From assembly GCF_003626735.1 (NCBI RefSeq), contig NZ_RBHX01000001.1:2666001-2730000 (forward strand): 64,000 nt of DNA, in the 5' to 3' direction. The translations under genes and the position numbers were made by a program. Position 1 is the stretch's first letter; every line of letters begins with the position of its first letter. The notes under the pieces were generated by a model. The model made no database searches. It was not told where the DNA came from and saw nothing but the letters and a program-made list of their open reading frames with translations. Of this stretch, positions 44,018-52,561 are shown piece by piece. This stretch comes from Microbacterium sp. CGR2 (lineage in GTDB: Bacteria; Actinomycetota; Actinomycetes; Actinomycetales; Microbacteriaceae).

Positions 44018-44425
44018 TCAGGCGCTGAATTCTCGGCGCAGCTCGGAGATGAGGTCGATCATCATTTCAAGTTCGAGTTGCGTCAGCGGATCAGTGACGC
44101 GGGTTCCGAGATGGGCGTAATAGATCCAGAATCGTCCGGCGCGATTCCACTTTCGATTCACCAGGCCGTGGGCCTCGAATCGGCGGAAACTCTGCAGGGC
44201 CCTCTCGAAGGAGTTCATCATGTTCGCTCGGTCGACGTCTGTTGAGCCCCGCAATGGGCGCACCACGAACTCTTTCCGCGAAGGAGTGCGCGACACCCGA
44301 TAGTGGACGCGCATCAGGTCGCCGTCAGCGTTCTCGGTGTAATAGACATCCAGTGGGAAGTCATCACCGATTCGCAAACTGTAGTCCGCGTAGTAGAAGG
44401 CGTCGCGGTTGCTAGATTTGATCAT
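44018..44425 (-). CDS. hypothetical protein, 135 aa
   Basis: The protein begins MIKSSNRDAFYYADYSLRIG and has mixed alpha/beta character with many aromatic residues. ACGGAGGA gives a good ribosome binding site for the ATG at 44425. It follows the integrase by 89 nt on the same strand. No family is recognised. Confidence 0.6.
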   Translation of the reverse strand: MIKSSNRDAFYYADYSLRIGDDFPLDVYYTENADGDLMRVHYRVSRTPSRKEFVVRPLRGSTDVDRANMMNSFERALQSFRRFEAHGLVNRKWNRAGRFWIYYAHLGTRVTDPLTQLELEMMIDLISELRREFSA

Positions 44426-44514
44426 GATCGAGTCCTCCGTTGACTTGATCTCAGGCCCTCGTCGAGTTCCAGCTCGGCGGGGGCCGCCTTCATCCCGGCG
44501 GGCGCCGGGAAGCT

Positions 44515-45894
44515 TCATCGGGCCCAGTCGATGCCGACCGTCTCCGGCCGAAACGTCCGTGTTCCGCGACCTGGCGGGTGCAAGGTGACCGTCATGAGTG
44601 TCGCGATGATCGCGCGCCTTCGGTCGAGCGTCAGCGACGCCCACGCGGCGGCGACGTCCGGGGCGCCGACGACGTCGCCGAGCACGTCGACGCGGCCGGC
44701 GTCGGCGAGCCGCGTCTCGAGCTCGTTCAGGCGGGTGCGTAGCCTTTCCGTCGCCGCGCGCAGTTGCGAAGCCGTCAGCGTGCCGTCTGCGAAGTCAACA
44801 GCGAGTGCGTCGAGGCGTGCGCGGACGCCAACTGCTTCGAGGCGCATGCCTTCTGTGTCGACGCCAGGGGAGCGTTGGAGCAGCTCGCGTGCATCCTCGC
44901 GAGCGAGGCGCGCGAGGATGACCGCGGTCACGTATTCTTCGACGGGCTCCGCTCTTCGAGCGAAATGCCCGCTGCTCGCCGAGCAGCGGTATGCGCGGAC
45001 GCCCTGGCGAGCGTTCCCGCCAGCGTGAGCCGTCGCGCCGCACACGCCACACAGCGCAATGCCGGTGAGCAGATGAGTCGGTGCGCGACCGGCAGACCGT
45101 CGGGCCGGGTTCTGCAGCACCGCCTGCACGGCCTCGAAGGTTGCCGCGTCGACGAGCGCCGGCCACCTCGCGGGGGCGGATAGGGTCTCGCCTTTGTAGC
45201 GCACTCGACCTGCGTAGCGCGGGTTCATCAAGACCGCTCGGACGGCATCGGCGCGCCACGGCGAAGGTTCGCCCGCGTGGCCGGATCGGGCCTGACGAGC
45301 TTGTCCAGTCACGAAGCCCTGCTGGTTCCATCTGCGTGCGATCGCCGCGAGCGACGTTCCGAGCAGGAGGTCTCGGAAACCTTCGCGCACTGCATCAGCC
45401 TCGGGCTCGCGAACGGTGATGCCGTCGGCCTCGAAGCCGAACGGACGACGCCCGCCGACCCATTTTCCGCTGCGAGCTCGCGATTCGTTCGCTCGGATCT
45501 GGCGCTCTGATTTTCTGCGCACCTCGAACCTCGCCATGGCGGTCAGCACGGAGGCTTGCATCTCGCCTGACGCGCTCGTGAGGTCGAGCTCTCCTTCGAG
45601 GGTGGTGACGGCCACACCGGTCGCGATCAGCGATGAGAGGTCGGTCTGGGTACGGAGTAGTCGGTCTAGATTCACTGCTACGGCGACGTCGATCACGCCG
45701 TCGGACGCATCGGCGAGCATCTGCGCCCACCCTGTCGATCGCCCCCGTGCCTTGGATGCGGACGTGTCGTTATCCCGGTACTCCTTCTCGACCTCCCACC
45801 CGCGAGCATGAACCATCGCGGCGCACCGATCGCGCTGCCGCTCGATGCCTTCTGCGACGTCCAGGGATTGACGAAGGTAGATTCCCGCTCTCAT
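44515..45894 (-). CDS. int: large serine recombinase (integrase)
   Basis: The 459-residue enzyme has an N-terminal resolvase domain with catalytic Ser10 in GIYLRQSLD and VNLDRLLRTQTDLSSL. A recombinase domain follows (PFGFEADG to about 235), then a zinc ribbon (Cys282, Cys285, Cys304) and a coiled-coil C-terminus. It starts 21 bp from the right core site. Such integrases join attP and attB with a 2-bp core and need a directionality factor to excise. Confidence 0.93.
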   Translation of the reverse strand: MRAGIYLRQSLDVAEGIERQRDRCAAMVHARGWEVEKEYRDNDTSASKARGRSTGWAQMLADASDGVIDVAVAVNLDRLLRTQTDLSSLIATGVAVTTLEGELDLTSASGEMQASVLTAMARFEVRRKSERQIRANESRARSGKWVGGRRPFGFEADGITVREPEADAVREGFRDLLLGTSLAAIARRWNQQGFVTGQARQARSGHAGEPSPWRADAVRAVLMNPRYAGRVRYKGETLSAPARWPALVDAATFEAVQAVLQNPARRSAGRAPTHLLTGIALCGVCGATAHAGGNARQGVRAYRCSASSGHFARRAEPVEEYVTAVILARLAREDARELLQRSPGVDTEGMRLEAVGVRARLDALAVDFADGTLTASQLRAATERLRTRLNELETRLADAGRVDVLGDVVGAPDVAAAWASLTLDRRRAIIATLMTVTLHPPGRGTRTFRPETVGIDWAR

Positions 45895-45914
45895 GAGAGT
45901 AATGGTAAAACAAC

Positions 45915-45919
45915 GTGCT
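45915..45919 (+). repeat. attR core, GTGCT
   Basis: Right-hand copy of the 5-bp identity shared with 35490-35494. Sequence to its right reads on in the comM frame. Confidence 0.75.
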
Positions 45920-46019
45920 CCGTCTCGCCTGGACCATGGCCGACCTGGCCGAGATCGACAGTCCCGGAGGCGATGAGATCGGCCGGGCCCTGTATCTCAA
46001 GAGGGGTCTGACGCCATGA
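45915..46019 (+). pseudogene. comM: displaced 3' end of comM
   Basis: Read from GTG at 45915, this piece encodes VLRLAWTMADLAEIDSPGGD and 14 more residues to TGA at 46017-46019. It is the conserved C-terminal helix of YifB/ComM proteins. Its stop overlaps the dprA ATG by 4 nt. It has no start of its own. Confidence 0.9.
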
Positions 46020-47209
46020 TGAAAGCACTGCTCGACACCCCCGACACGGTCGGCGCCGCGGAGTTGCTCCGCCCGGAAGGCGATGTCGCCGAGGCTGTGG
46101 CCCGCGCGGCGTGGACCGTCATCGCGGAGCCGGGCGATGCGGTGGCCGGCCACTTGATCGCAGAGCTCGGCGCGCGGGCTGCTCTGGAATTCGCGCTCGG
46201 AGACTTTCCCGGCGCGCTCTCGGCTCCCGATGCGGGGCCAGGCACCGTCGCGCATCGTGCGCTTGCCGACGCGCGCGCCCGGTGGCGCCCCCGCGCCGAT
46301 CCTCGTTCCGTCCGCGACGCCTTGCGGGGAGCGTGCGAGGTCGATGCCACGTTCCTCATTCCGGGCGACCAGAACTGGCCGGTGTCTCTCGACGATCTCG
46401 GCGCCCACGCACCGATCGCGTTGTGGGTACGAGGGCGCTCGGAGCTGCTGGTCGCCGACCCCCGAGTGGCCATCGTGGGTGCGCGGGCTTCGAGCGCGTA
46501 CGGAGATCACGTCGCTGCTGAGCTCGCCGGAGACCTCGCGGCGACCGGAGCGGTCGTCGTGTCCGGCGGGGCTTACGGCATCGACGGCTCCGCGCATCGC
46601 GCGGCTCTCGGGGTCCAGGGCTCCACTGTCGCTTTCCTGGCCGGTGGTGTCGACCGCGCCTATCCCGCCGGACACCAGGCGCTGCTGCGGAACATCAGCG
46701 AGCAGGGTGCGGTGGTGAGCGAGCCTCCATGCGGTACGGCGCCGACCAAATGGAGGTTCCTCGCGCGGAACAGACTCATCGCCGCTTTGGGAAGCGCGAC
46801 CGTCGTCGTCGAGGCGGACTGGCGCAGCGGCTCGCTGAACACTGCGGGGCACGCTGCAGCGCTCGGCCGCCCGCTCGGGGCAGTACCAGGACCGGTGACC
46901 TCCGCGTCATCCGCGGGCTGTCACCGCCTGCTCCGGGAGTATGACGCGCAGTGCGTGACTTCGGCGGCCGAAGTGCGTGAACTGTGGGGCGGGCGCGACG
47001 GAAGCGCCACCACGTCGACTGCGGCCGACCCGGACCGAGTTCGCCTTCTCGATGCGATGAGCGCGCGCTCGCGAGTGCCTGTCAGTGAGCTCGCTCGACG
47101 CTCCGGACTGGCGCCGGATCGCGTGCGAGCGATCCTGGGCGTCCTCGAGCTGGAAGGTGATGCGCTTCATGATGAGGGCGGCTGGCGGCGGGCACCAGGG
47201 CGGCCGTGA
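46016..47209 (+). CDS. dprA: DNA-processing protein DprA
   Basis: The 397-residue protein loads RecA on incoming single-stranded DNA during transformation. An N-terminal helical region precedes the Rossmann-like core with VAIVGARASSAYGDHVAAEL and VVVSGGAYGIDGSAHRAAL. A winged helix ends the protein. The ATG overlaps the comM stop by 4 nt. With comM split by the element, dprA may have lost its normal upstream promoter and coupling. Confidence 0.94.
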   Translation: MMKALLDTPDTVGAAELLRPEGDVAEAVARAAWTVIAEPGDAVAGHLIAELGARAALEFALGDFPGALSAPDAGPGTVAHRALADARARWRPRADPRSVRDALRGACEVDATFLIPGDQNWPVSLDDLGAHAPIALWVRGRSELLVADPRVAIVGARASSAYGDHVAAELAGDLAATGAVVVSGGAYGIDGSAHRAALGVQGSTVAFLAGGVDRAYPAGHQALLRNISEQGAVVSEPPCGTAPTKWRFLARNRLIAALGSATVVVEADWRSGSLNTAGHAAALGRPLGAVPGPVTSASSAGCHRLLREYDAQCVTSAAEVRELWGGRDGSATTSTAADPDRVRLLDAMSARSRVPVSELARRSGLAPDRVRAILGVLELEGDALHDEGGWRRAPGRP

Positions 47210-47238
47210 CATGTCTCCTCAGCGATCTGCTGCCGGTC

Positions 47239-47315
47239 GTTCACCTCCGCGTCAGCGGCACGGCCTGCGTTCGTGCACGTGATCCGGCGGTCCGTTCACC
47301 CGCGCGTCAGTCCGA
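47239..47315 (+). promoter_or_regulatory. two PHO-box-like repeats before the phosphoesterase gene
   Basis: GTTCACCTCCGCGTCAG (47239-47255) and GTTCACCCGCGCGTCAG (47294-47310) match at 15 of 17 positions, 55 bp apart. Each contains a GTTCACC unit and a following GTCA unit at 11-nt spacing, the form of actinobacterial PhoP boxes. A TAGCCT -10-like box follows near 47332. Confidence 0.55.
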
Positions 47316-47377
47316 CGCAATCTGGTTCCCTTAGCCTCCCCGCGGCGACGATCGCCGCAAGATGAAGGAGACCACGT

Positions 47378-48607
47378 ATGCCCGACCGACTGCCGATCAG
47401 CCGGCGAACCATCCTCACCGCGGGGGCGCTCGGCGCCCTCGGCACCGCCCTCCCGCTCGGCGCCGAGTCGGTCGCCGCAGCTGCCTCCGCGCCGCAGGCG
47501 GTTCCCGGAGCGGACGCATCCGCATCGAGGAGCCCGCACTCGAAGGCGCCGCGTCTGCAGTTCCATCCCGGCGGCACGTTCAAGGTGGTGCAGTTCAACG
47601 ACACCCAGGACGACGAGATGACGGACCGACGCACCGTCGAACTGATCGAGAAGGTGCTCGACCAGGAGAAGCCGGACTTCGTCGTCATCAACGGCGACGT
47701 GATCACCGGTGGGTGCGAGACCAGGCTCGCCGTGAAGCAGGCGATCAACAACGTGGTGTGGCCGATGGAATCTCGTCGAATCCCGTGGGCGGTCACCTTC
47801 GGCAACCACGATGAGGACTCACTTCCCGAATCAGGGGTGGACGAGGCCGGGATGCTCAAGATCTATCGTTCGTACGAGTACAACGTGAACGCCGAGAACA
47901 CTCGCGGGTTGACGGGCACGAGCAACACGATCGTGTCGATCTCCTCGTCGGGCAAGAAGAACCGCGAGGCGTTCGCGCTGTGGCTGATGGATTCGGGTCG
48001 CTACGCGCCCGAGGCGATCGATGGCCAGGACTTCACCGGCTACCCGACCTGGGACTGGTTGCGCATGGATCAGGTCGCCTGGTACCGCGAACAGTCTCAG
48101 CACTTCGAACAGCGACGCGGACGCAAGGTACCCGGCCTCATGTTCCTCCACATCGCCCTGTGGGAGCACCGCTTCATGTGGTGGGGTGGCGTCGACACGC
48201 GCACCGAGGCCGATGCAGCGCGCGGCAGGGCCCGCCACGGGATCGTCGGTGAGCGCAATGAGGACGAGTGCCCAGGTCCCTTCAATTCGGGGATGTACAA
48301 CGCCATCCTCGAGCGGGGTGACGTGAAGGGGGTCTTCGTCGGGCACGATCACATCAACGACTACGTCGGCGACTACTACGGCGTCATGCTCGGCTACGCC
48401 CCGGGCACCGGCTTCGGCGCCTACGGTCTTGCGGGGGAAGAGCGCAACCGGATGCGCGGCGGGCGTGTCTTCGAACTCACGGAGTCGGGCGACGATGTCA
48501 CGATCGCCACGCGCGGGGTCTATGCCCGCGACCTCGGCATCGACCTGACCGCGAACGACCAACCGATGGAGCCGCTGCCACTCGGACCGCGTCAAGAACG
48601 GGTCTGA
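47378..48607 (+). CDS. Tat-exported metallophosphoesterase
   Basis: The 409-residue protein begins with a twin-arginine signal (SRRTILTAGALGALGTALPL). The calcineurin-like fold has QFNDTQDD (an altered first metal motif), FVVINGDVITGG, TFGNHDED and VFVGHDHINDY. It should act outside the cell and release phosphate from an unknown ester. GTTCACC repeats upstream suggest control by PhoP under phosphate limitation. Confidence 0.88.
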   Translation: MPDRLPISRRTILTAGALGALGTALPLGAESVAAAASAPQAVPGADASASRSPHSKAPRLQFHPGGTFKVVQFNDTQDDEMTDRRTVELIEKVLDQEKPDFVVINGDVITGGCETRLAVKQAINNVVWPMESRRIPWAVTFGNHDEDSLPESGVDEAGMLKIYRSYEYNVNAENTRGLTGTSNTIVSISSSGKKNREAFALWLMDSGRYAPEAIDGQDFTGYPTWDWLRMDQVAWYREQSQHFEQRRGRKVPGLMFLHIALWEHRFMWWGGVDTRTEADAARGRARHGIVGERNEDECPGPFNSGMYNAILERGDVKGVFVGHDHINDYVGDYYGVMLGYAPGTGFGAYGLAGEERNRMRGGRVFELTESGDDVTIATRGVYARDLGIDLTANDQPMEPLPLGPRQERV

Positions 48608-48847
48608 CGCGCCGAAGAAGGCCCGGTGCGCTCGGCGGTGGCGGCGCGGCGCGCGCGGCGCGGCGGGGGCTCGGTATCCGGGTGCCCGCCGCGTCCGCGC
48701 AGGTACGTTGCCACGCAGGAGGTGCGCGTCCGTAGAAGGGTGCGTTTTCGTCCACCCCGCCGTCGGTGCCGCGCCGCCGCGCAACGGACATGCGGGTAGA
48801 CGGCGAGGCGACGCCAGCTCGGGTGCGGGCCCGGTCATCCTGGGGGT

Positions 48848-49750
48848 ATGGATCTCGCGGTCGCCATGGATGCGTTCGTCGACCATCTGGAGAAGGTGCG
48901 AAGACTCTCTCCGGCGACGGTCCGGGCGTATCGCTCAGACCTCCGAGACCTCCGCGCCGCTGCGGGAGCGATGTCGGTCGACGCGGTGGACCTGGAGGTG
49001 CTTCGCGATTGGCTCTGGCGTGCCACTCAACGCGGCGATGCCCGATCCACGCTTGCGCGCCGAGCGGCAGCGGCGCGGTCATTCTTCGGGTGGGCCCACG
49101 AGCAGGGCCTCATTTCGCACGACCCCAGCCTGCGTCTGATCGCACCGAAGAAGGGCCGAACGCTGCCGACTGTCGCATCCCAGGATGCGATGAGCACACT
49201 GCTTGACGCGCACCGGACCGCGGCAGAAACAGGTGACCCGATCGCGCTGCGGGATCACGCGATGCTCGAGTTGCTCTACGGGTCGGGAATTCGGGTGTCC
49301 GAACTGTGCGGGATGGACGTGGACGACCTGGATCTGGACCGAGGCACCGCGCGGGTACTCGGCAAAGGGGCCAAGGAACGAGTGGTCCCGTTCGGGCTGC
49401 CGGCTCGCGAGGCCTTGGGTGCCTACCTCCGCCGAGCGCGTCCCGTATTGGTCGCTCGCAGCACCTCGGCCACTCCGGCGGTGATGCTCGGCACGCGAGG
49501 TGCTCGAATCGGACCCCGCACGGTGTACGCGCTCGTCGCGCGGGTGCTGGCGCCGATCGTCGGAGCGGACACCGTCGGTCCGCACGCTTTGCGACACACC
49601 GCCGCCACGCATCTGCTCGATGGCGGGGCCGACCTGCGCGCCGTCCAGGAGATCCTCGGGCATGCCAGTCTTGGCACGACCCAGATCTACACCCACGTGT
49701 CCGCAGAGCGACTGACAGCCACGTACCGGTTGGCGCACCCCCGCGCCTGA
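48848..49750 (+). CDS. xerC: tyrosine recombinase XerC
   Basis: The 300-residue recombinase resolves chromosome dimers at dif with a XerD partner. The N-terminal SAM-like core-binding domain (FVDHLEKVRRLSPATVRAYR) is followed by the catalytic domain with GSGIRVSEL, HALRHTAATHLLDGGADL and LGHASLGTTQIYTH. R-H-R-H-Y residues are present. Located between dprA and rpsB as in other actinobacteria. The 240 bp upstream are very GC-rich and show nothing clear. Confidence 0.92.
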   Translation: MDLAVAMDAFVDHLEKVRRLSPATVRAYRSDLRDLRAAAGAMSVDAVDLEVLRDWLWRATQRGDARSTLARRAAAARSFFGWAHEQGLISHDPSLRLIAPKKGRTLPTVASQDAMSTLLDAHRTAAETGDPIALRDHAMLELLYGSGIRVSELCGMDVDDLDLDRGTARVLGKGAKERVVPFGLPAREALGAYLRRARPVLVARSTSATPAVMLGTRGARIGPRTVYALVARVLAPIVGADTVGPHALRHTAATHLLDGGADLRAVQEILGHASLGTTQIYTHVSAERLTATYRLAHPRA

Positions 49751-49773
49751 ACCCGGGTCGCGCCCGCTGAGAT

Positions 49774-50301
49774 TCACAGGGGTCGGCAGCAGGGCAGAAG
49801 AATCGCGCGGGGGACAGCGTCGAAGAGGAGCATCGGGTTGATGTAGTCGCCGTCCAGCCGGACTCCGACGTGGAGCGTGCCCTCAGGCGCATGCCCTCCC
49901 GCGTTCACGGTGCCGATCTCCTCACCTGCGGACACCGCGTCGCCCGGCTTCAACGGAGAAAGGAGAGGCTCGAAGGTCGACACGAAACCTCCGTCGTGCT
50001 CGATGGTGAGCAGCGGGCGGTCGACGACGGTCCCTCGGAACGCGACCACCCCGTCTGCGGGTGCTCGGACCACAGTTTCCCGGGGTGCCCGCAGGTCGAC
50101 CCCGCGGTGACCCGCTCCATAGTCGTGGGCGGGCGCGCGGTACGGCGCGACCACTGCACGTGGTCCGTCGAGCGGCCAACGCCACACCGGCAGGTCGGGA
50201 GTGTCCGCGAGAGACGGAGTCGCGGCGGCCCCACCCGTGGCGAGGAAGATCGCGAAGAGCGCCATCAGACCGCCCGAGATGACACGTGACGAAGTGCGCA
50301 T
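49774..50301 (-). CDS. M23 family peptidoglycan peptidase-like protein
   Basis: The 175-residue secreted protein has a signal peptide (residues 1-31) and a LytM fold with GAGHRGVDL (metal His and Asp). The second motif is GTLHVGV, where the usual HxH has Thr at the first position. That substitution may weaken or abolish activity. Start at 50301 is preferred; an ATG at 50310 is possible. It is divergent from rpsB. Confidence 0.82.
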   Translation of the reverse strand: MRTSSRVISGGLMALFAIFLATGGAAATPSLADTPDLPVWRWPLDGPRAVVAPYRAPAHDYGAGHRGVDLRAPRETVVRAPADGVVAFRGTVVDRPLLTIEHDGGFVSTFEPLLSPLKPGDAVSAGEEIGTVNAGGHAPEGTLHVGVRLDGDYINPMLLFDAVPRAILLPCCRPL

Positions 50302-50422
50302 GCAGGGCATCGTGCCGGATCGACCCGTCGCTCCGTCGGCGCCGCGGAATTCACGGGCGAAGGTGGGGGAGAAGCGGTCGGAATCGGCTGCAGTGCAGGG
50401 CGAGTGCGCGCGCTGCATCCTG

Positions 50423-50453
50423 TATGCTGGGGGAGCACCTCGATCTCGAGGTG
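50423..50453 (+). promoter_or_regulatory. rpsB promoter region with palindrome
   Basis: A TATGCT -10-like box (50423-50428) is followed 7 bp later by the 18-bp inverted repeat CACCTCGATCTCGAGGTG (50436-50453). The repeat would form a hairpin at the extreme 5' end of the rpsB mRNA. Confidence 0.4.
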
Positions 50454-50606
50454 ACTACGCGTGCCCAGAGCGACTTCGGTCGTGGCATCACTCCCACAGG
50501 TCCTGTTCCATGAGCGGGCGGGTGTGCGCCGGGCACCAGGAAGTCCGATCATCAGATCGGCAGATAACCTCAACGGCGCAGATCGCGCCAGAACCAGGAG
50601 ACGACC

Positions 50607-51593
50607 ATGGCTGTGGTCACCATCCGCCAGCTGCTCGACAGCGGCGTCCACTTCGGACACCAGACGCGTCGGTGGAACCCGAAGGTGAAGCGATTCATCC
50701 TCACCGAGCGCAGCGGCATCCACATCATCGACCTCCAGCAGTCGCTGGGCTACATCGACAAGGCCTACGACTTCGTCAAGGAGACCGTCGCCCACGGCGG
50801 CACCATCCTCTTCGTCGGCACGAAGAAGCAGGCGCAGGAGATCCTCGCCGAGCAGGCCACCCGTGTCGGCCAGCCCTTCGTGAACCAGCGCTGGCTCGGC
50901 GGGCTCCTCACCAACTTCTCCACGATCTCCAAGCGTCTCGCACGCATGAAGGAGCTCGAGGAACTCGACTACGAGACCCCGGCCAACAGCGGCTTCACGA
51001 AGAAGGAGCTGCTGCTCAAGAAGCGCGAGCTCGACAAGCTGCACAAGTCGCTGGGCGGTATCCGGAACCTGACCAAGACGCCTTCGGCTCTCTGGGTCGT
51101 CGACGCCAAGCGCGAGCACCTCGCCATCGACGAGGCCAAGAAGCTCGGCATCCCCGTCATCGGAATCCTCGACACCAACGCCGACCCGGATGACTTCCAG
51201 TACCCGATCCCCGGCAACGACGACGCGATTCGCTCCGTCTCCCTGCTGACGCGGATCATCGCGGACGCCGCTGCCGAGGGCCTGCAGCAGAAGCACAACC
51301 CGGAGACGGGCGACGCTGAGCCGCTCGCCGACTGGGAGCGCGAGCTTCTCGAGACGCCCGCCGACGACGCGCCTGCCGCGGACGCCGCTGAGGCTCCGGC
51401 CGAAGAGGCTCCTGCCGCTGAGTCGGCTGAGGCTCCGGCCGACGAGGCTCCCGCTGCTGAGTCGGCTGAGGCTCCGGCAGAAGAGGCTCCCGCCGAGGAA
51501 GCTCCCGCCGCTGAGTCGGCTGAGGCTCCCGCGGAAGAGGCTCCCGCCGCTGAGTCGGCTGAGGCTCCGGCCGCCGACGCCGCCGCCAAGTAA
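50607..51593 (+). CDS. rpsB: 30S ribosomal protein S2 with repetitive tail
   Basis: The 328-residue protein has the normal S2 core ([26 protein letters not shown]) up to about residue 250. It then has a tail of about 77 residues made of Ala, Glu, Pro, Ser and Asp, with [12 protein letters not shown] repeated four times. The tail is encoded by DNA repeats. rpsB and tsf form an operon. CAGGAGA precedes the start. Confidence 0.97.
   Translation: MAVVTIRQLLDSGVHFGHQTRRWNPKVKRFILTERSGIHIIDLQQSLGYIDKAYDFVKETVAHGGTILFVGTKKQAQEILAEQATRVGQPFVNQRWLGGLLTNFSTISKRLARMKELEELDYETPANSGFTKKELLLKKRELDKLHKSLGGIRNLTKTPSALWVVDAKREHLAIDEAKKLGIPVIGILDTNADPDDFQYPIPGNDDAIRSVSLLTRIIADAAAEGLQQKHNPETGDAEPLADWERELLETPADDAPAADAAEAPAEEAPAAESAEAPADEAPAAESAEAPAEEAPAEEAPAAESAEAPAEEAPAAESAEAPAADAAAK
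51360..51593 (+). repeat. coding tandem repeats in rpsB 3' end
   Basis: Units of about 36 bp built on GCTGAGTCGGCTGAGGCTCC recur four times and encode the Ala/Glu/Pro-rich tail. Such repeats can change in number by slippage. Confidence 0.7.
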
Positions 51594-51643
51594 TCCCGCG
51601 AAGACAACGCCCACCCACATCACGAAGCAAGGAGCCACCACAC

Positions 51644-52471
51644 ATGGCCAACTTCACCATCGCCGACCTCAAGGCCCTGCGTGAGCAGCTCGGCACGGGA
51701 ATGGTCGACACCAAGAAGGCGCTCGAGGAGGCTGACGGCGACGTCCAGAAGGCCACCGAGATCCTGCGCCTCAAGGGTGCGAAGGGTAACGCCAAGCGTG
51801 CCGATCGCTCCACCAGCGAGGGACTGATCGTCGCTCGCGAGAGCGAAGGCGCGGTGACGCTCATCGAACTCGCATGCGAGACCGACTTCGTCGCCAAGAA
51901 CGACCGCTTCATCACGCTGGCCGAAAAGGTCGCCGATGCTGTCGCCGCCGTGAAGGCCGATTCGGTTGAGGCTGCTCTCGCGGCCCAGGCCGGTGAGCAG
52001 ACCGTCGAACAGCTCGTCTCGGAAGAGGCCGCCATCATCGGCGAGAAGGTCGAACTTCGTCGCGTTCGCACCATCACCGGTGACAAGGTCGAGGTGTACC
52101 TGCACCGCACGAGCAAGGACCTGCCCCCGCAGATCGGCGTCGTGGTCGCCTACTCGGGCGACGATGCCGAGACCGCTCGCAGCATCGCGCAGCACATCTC
52201 GTTCGCCAACCCGTCGTACTTGTCTCGGGAAGACGTCCCGGCCGACGCCGTCGAGAAGGAGCGCGAGATCGTCACCGAGATCTCACGCAACGAAGGCAAG
52301 CCGGAGGCGGCTCTGCCCAAGATCGTCGAGGGGCGTGTGTCCGCGTTCATCAAGCAGGTCGCCCTGCTCGAGCAGGACTACGCCAAGGACAACAAGCTCT
52401 CTGTCGCCCAGGTGGCGAAGGACGCCGGTATCACCGTGACGGACTTCGCACGCTTCAAGGTCGGCGCGTAG
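51644..52471 (+). CDS. tsf: elongation factor Ts
   Basis: The 275-residue guanine nucleotide exchange factor recharges EF-Tu. The N-terminal UBA-like domain contains TGMVDTKKALEEADGDVQKA and the signature TDFVAKNDRF follows. AAGGAGCC precedes the ATG. A terminator lies 8 nt after the stop. Confidence 0.96.
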   Translation: MANFTIADLKALREQLGTGMVDTKKALEEADGDVQKATEILRLKGAKGNAKRADRSTSEGLIVARESEGAVTLIELACETDFVAKNDRFITLAEKVADAVAAVKADSVEAALAAQAGEQTVEQLVSEEAAIIGEKVELRRVRTITGDKVEVYLHRTSKDLPPQIGVVVAYSGDDAETARSIAQHISFANPSYLSREDVPADAVEKEREIVTEISRNEGKPEAALPKIVEGRVSAFIKQVALLEQDYAKDNKLSVAQVAKDAGITVTDFARFKVGA

Positions 52472-52478
52472 CACCGTC

Positions 52479-52516
52479 GAAGGGGTTCGGATCATCGAGA
52501 TCCGAACCCCTTCTTC
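52479..52516 (+). terminator. rho-independent terminator after tsf
   Basis: GAAGGGGTTCGGATC and GATCCGAACCCCTTC make a perfect 15-bp stem around ATCGA, followed by TTC. It separates rpsB-tsf from pyrH. Confidence 0.85.
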
Positions 52517-52561
52517 ATGCCCACGAGGCACTATCTTGAATCGGGACGAGAGGATCATTCC

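Larger units (their letters stand above)
35490..45919. mobile_element. 10.4-kb serine-integrase element inserted in comM
   Basis: The boundaries are set by the split comM frame and a shared GTGCT at each end (35490-35494 and 45915-45919). The element codes for a large serine integrase at its right end, an excisionase-like HTH protein, a RepA-like ATPase with iteron-like repeats, several tiny phage-type genes, a tail-fibre-like protein, a lipoprotein, an FRG/HEPN-like pair and an HTH-WhiB protein. No capsid, portal, terminase or lysis gene is recognised. An integrative plasmid or phage satellite fits best. Confidence 0.88.

Noticed and set aside
35450..45950. tRNA gene as integration site of the element
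   Set aside because: No cloverleaf is visible at either end. The split protein-coding comM explains the site.
46016..46019. dprA as a gene carried by the element
   Set aside because: It lies outside the right core site and restores its normal ATGA overlap with comM when the element is removed.
48608..48847. Small coding regions between the phosphoesterase and xerC
   Set aside because: Frames here have no ribosome binding site or conserved look; the stretch is GC-repetitive.
51360..51593. CRISPR-like repeat array
   Set aside because: The repeats are in frame inside rpsB, encode an Ala/Glu/Pro tail, and have no unique spacers.
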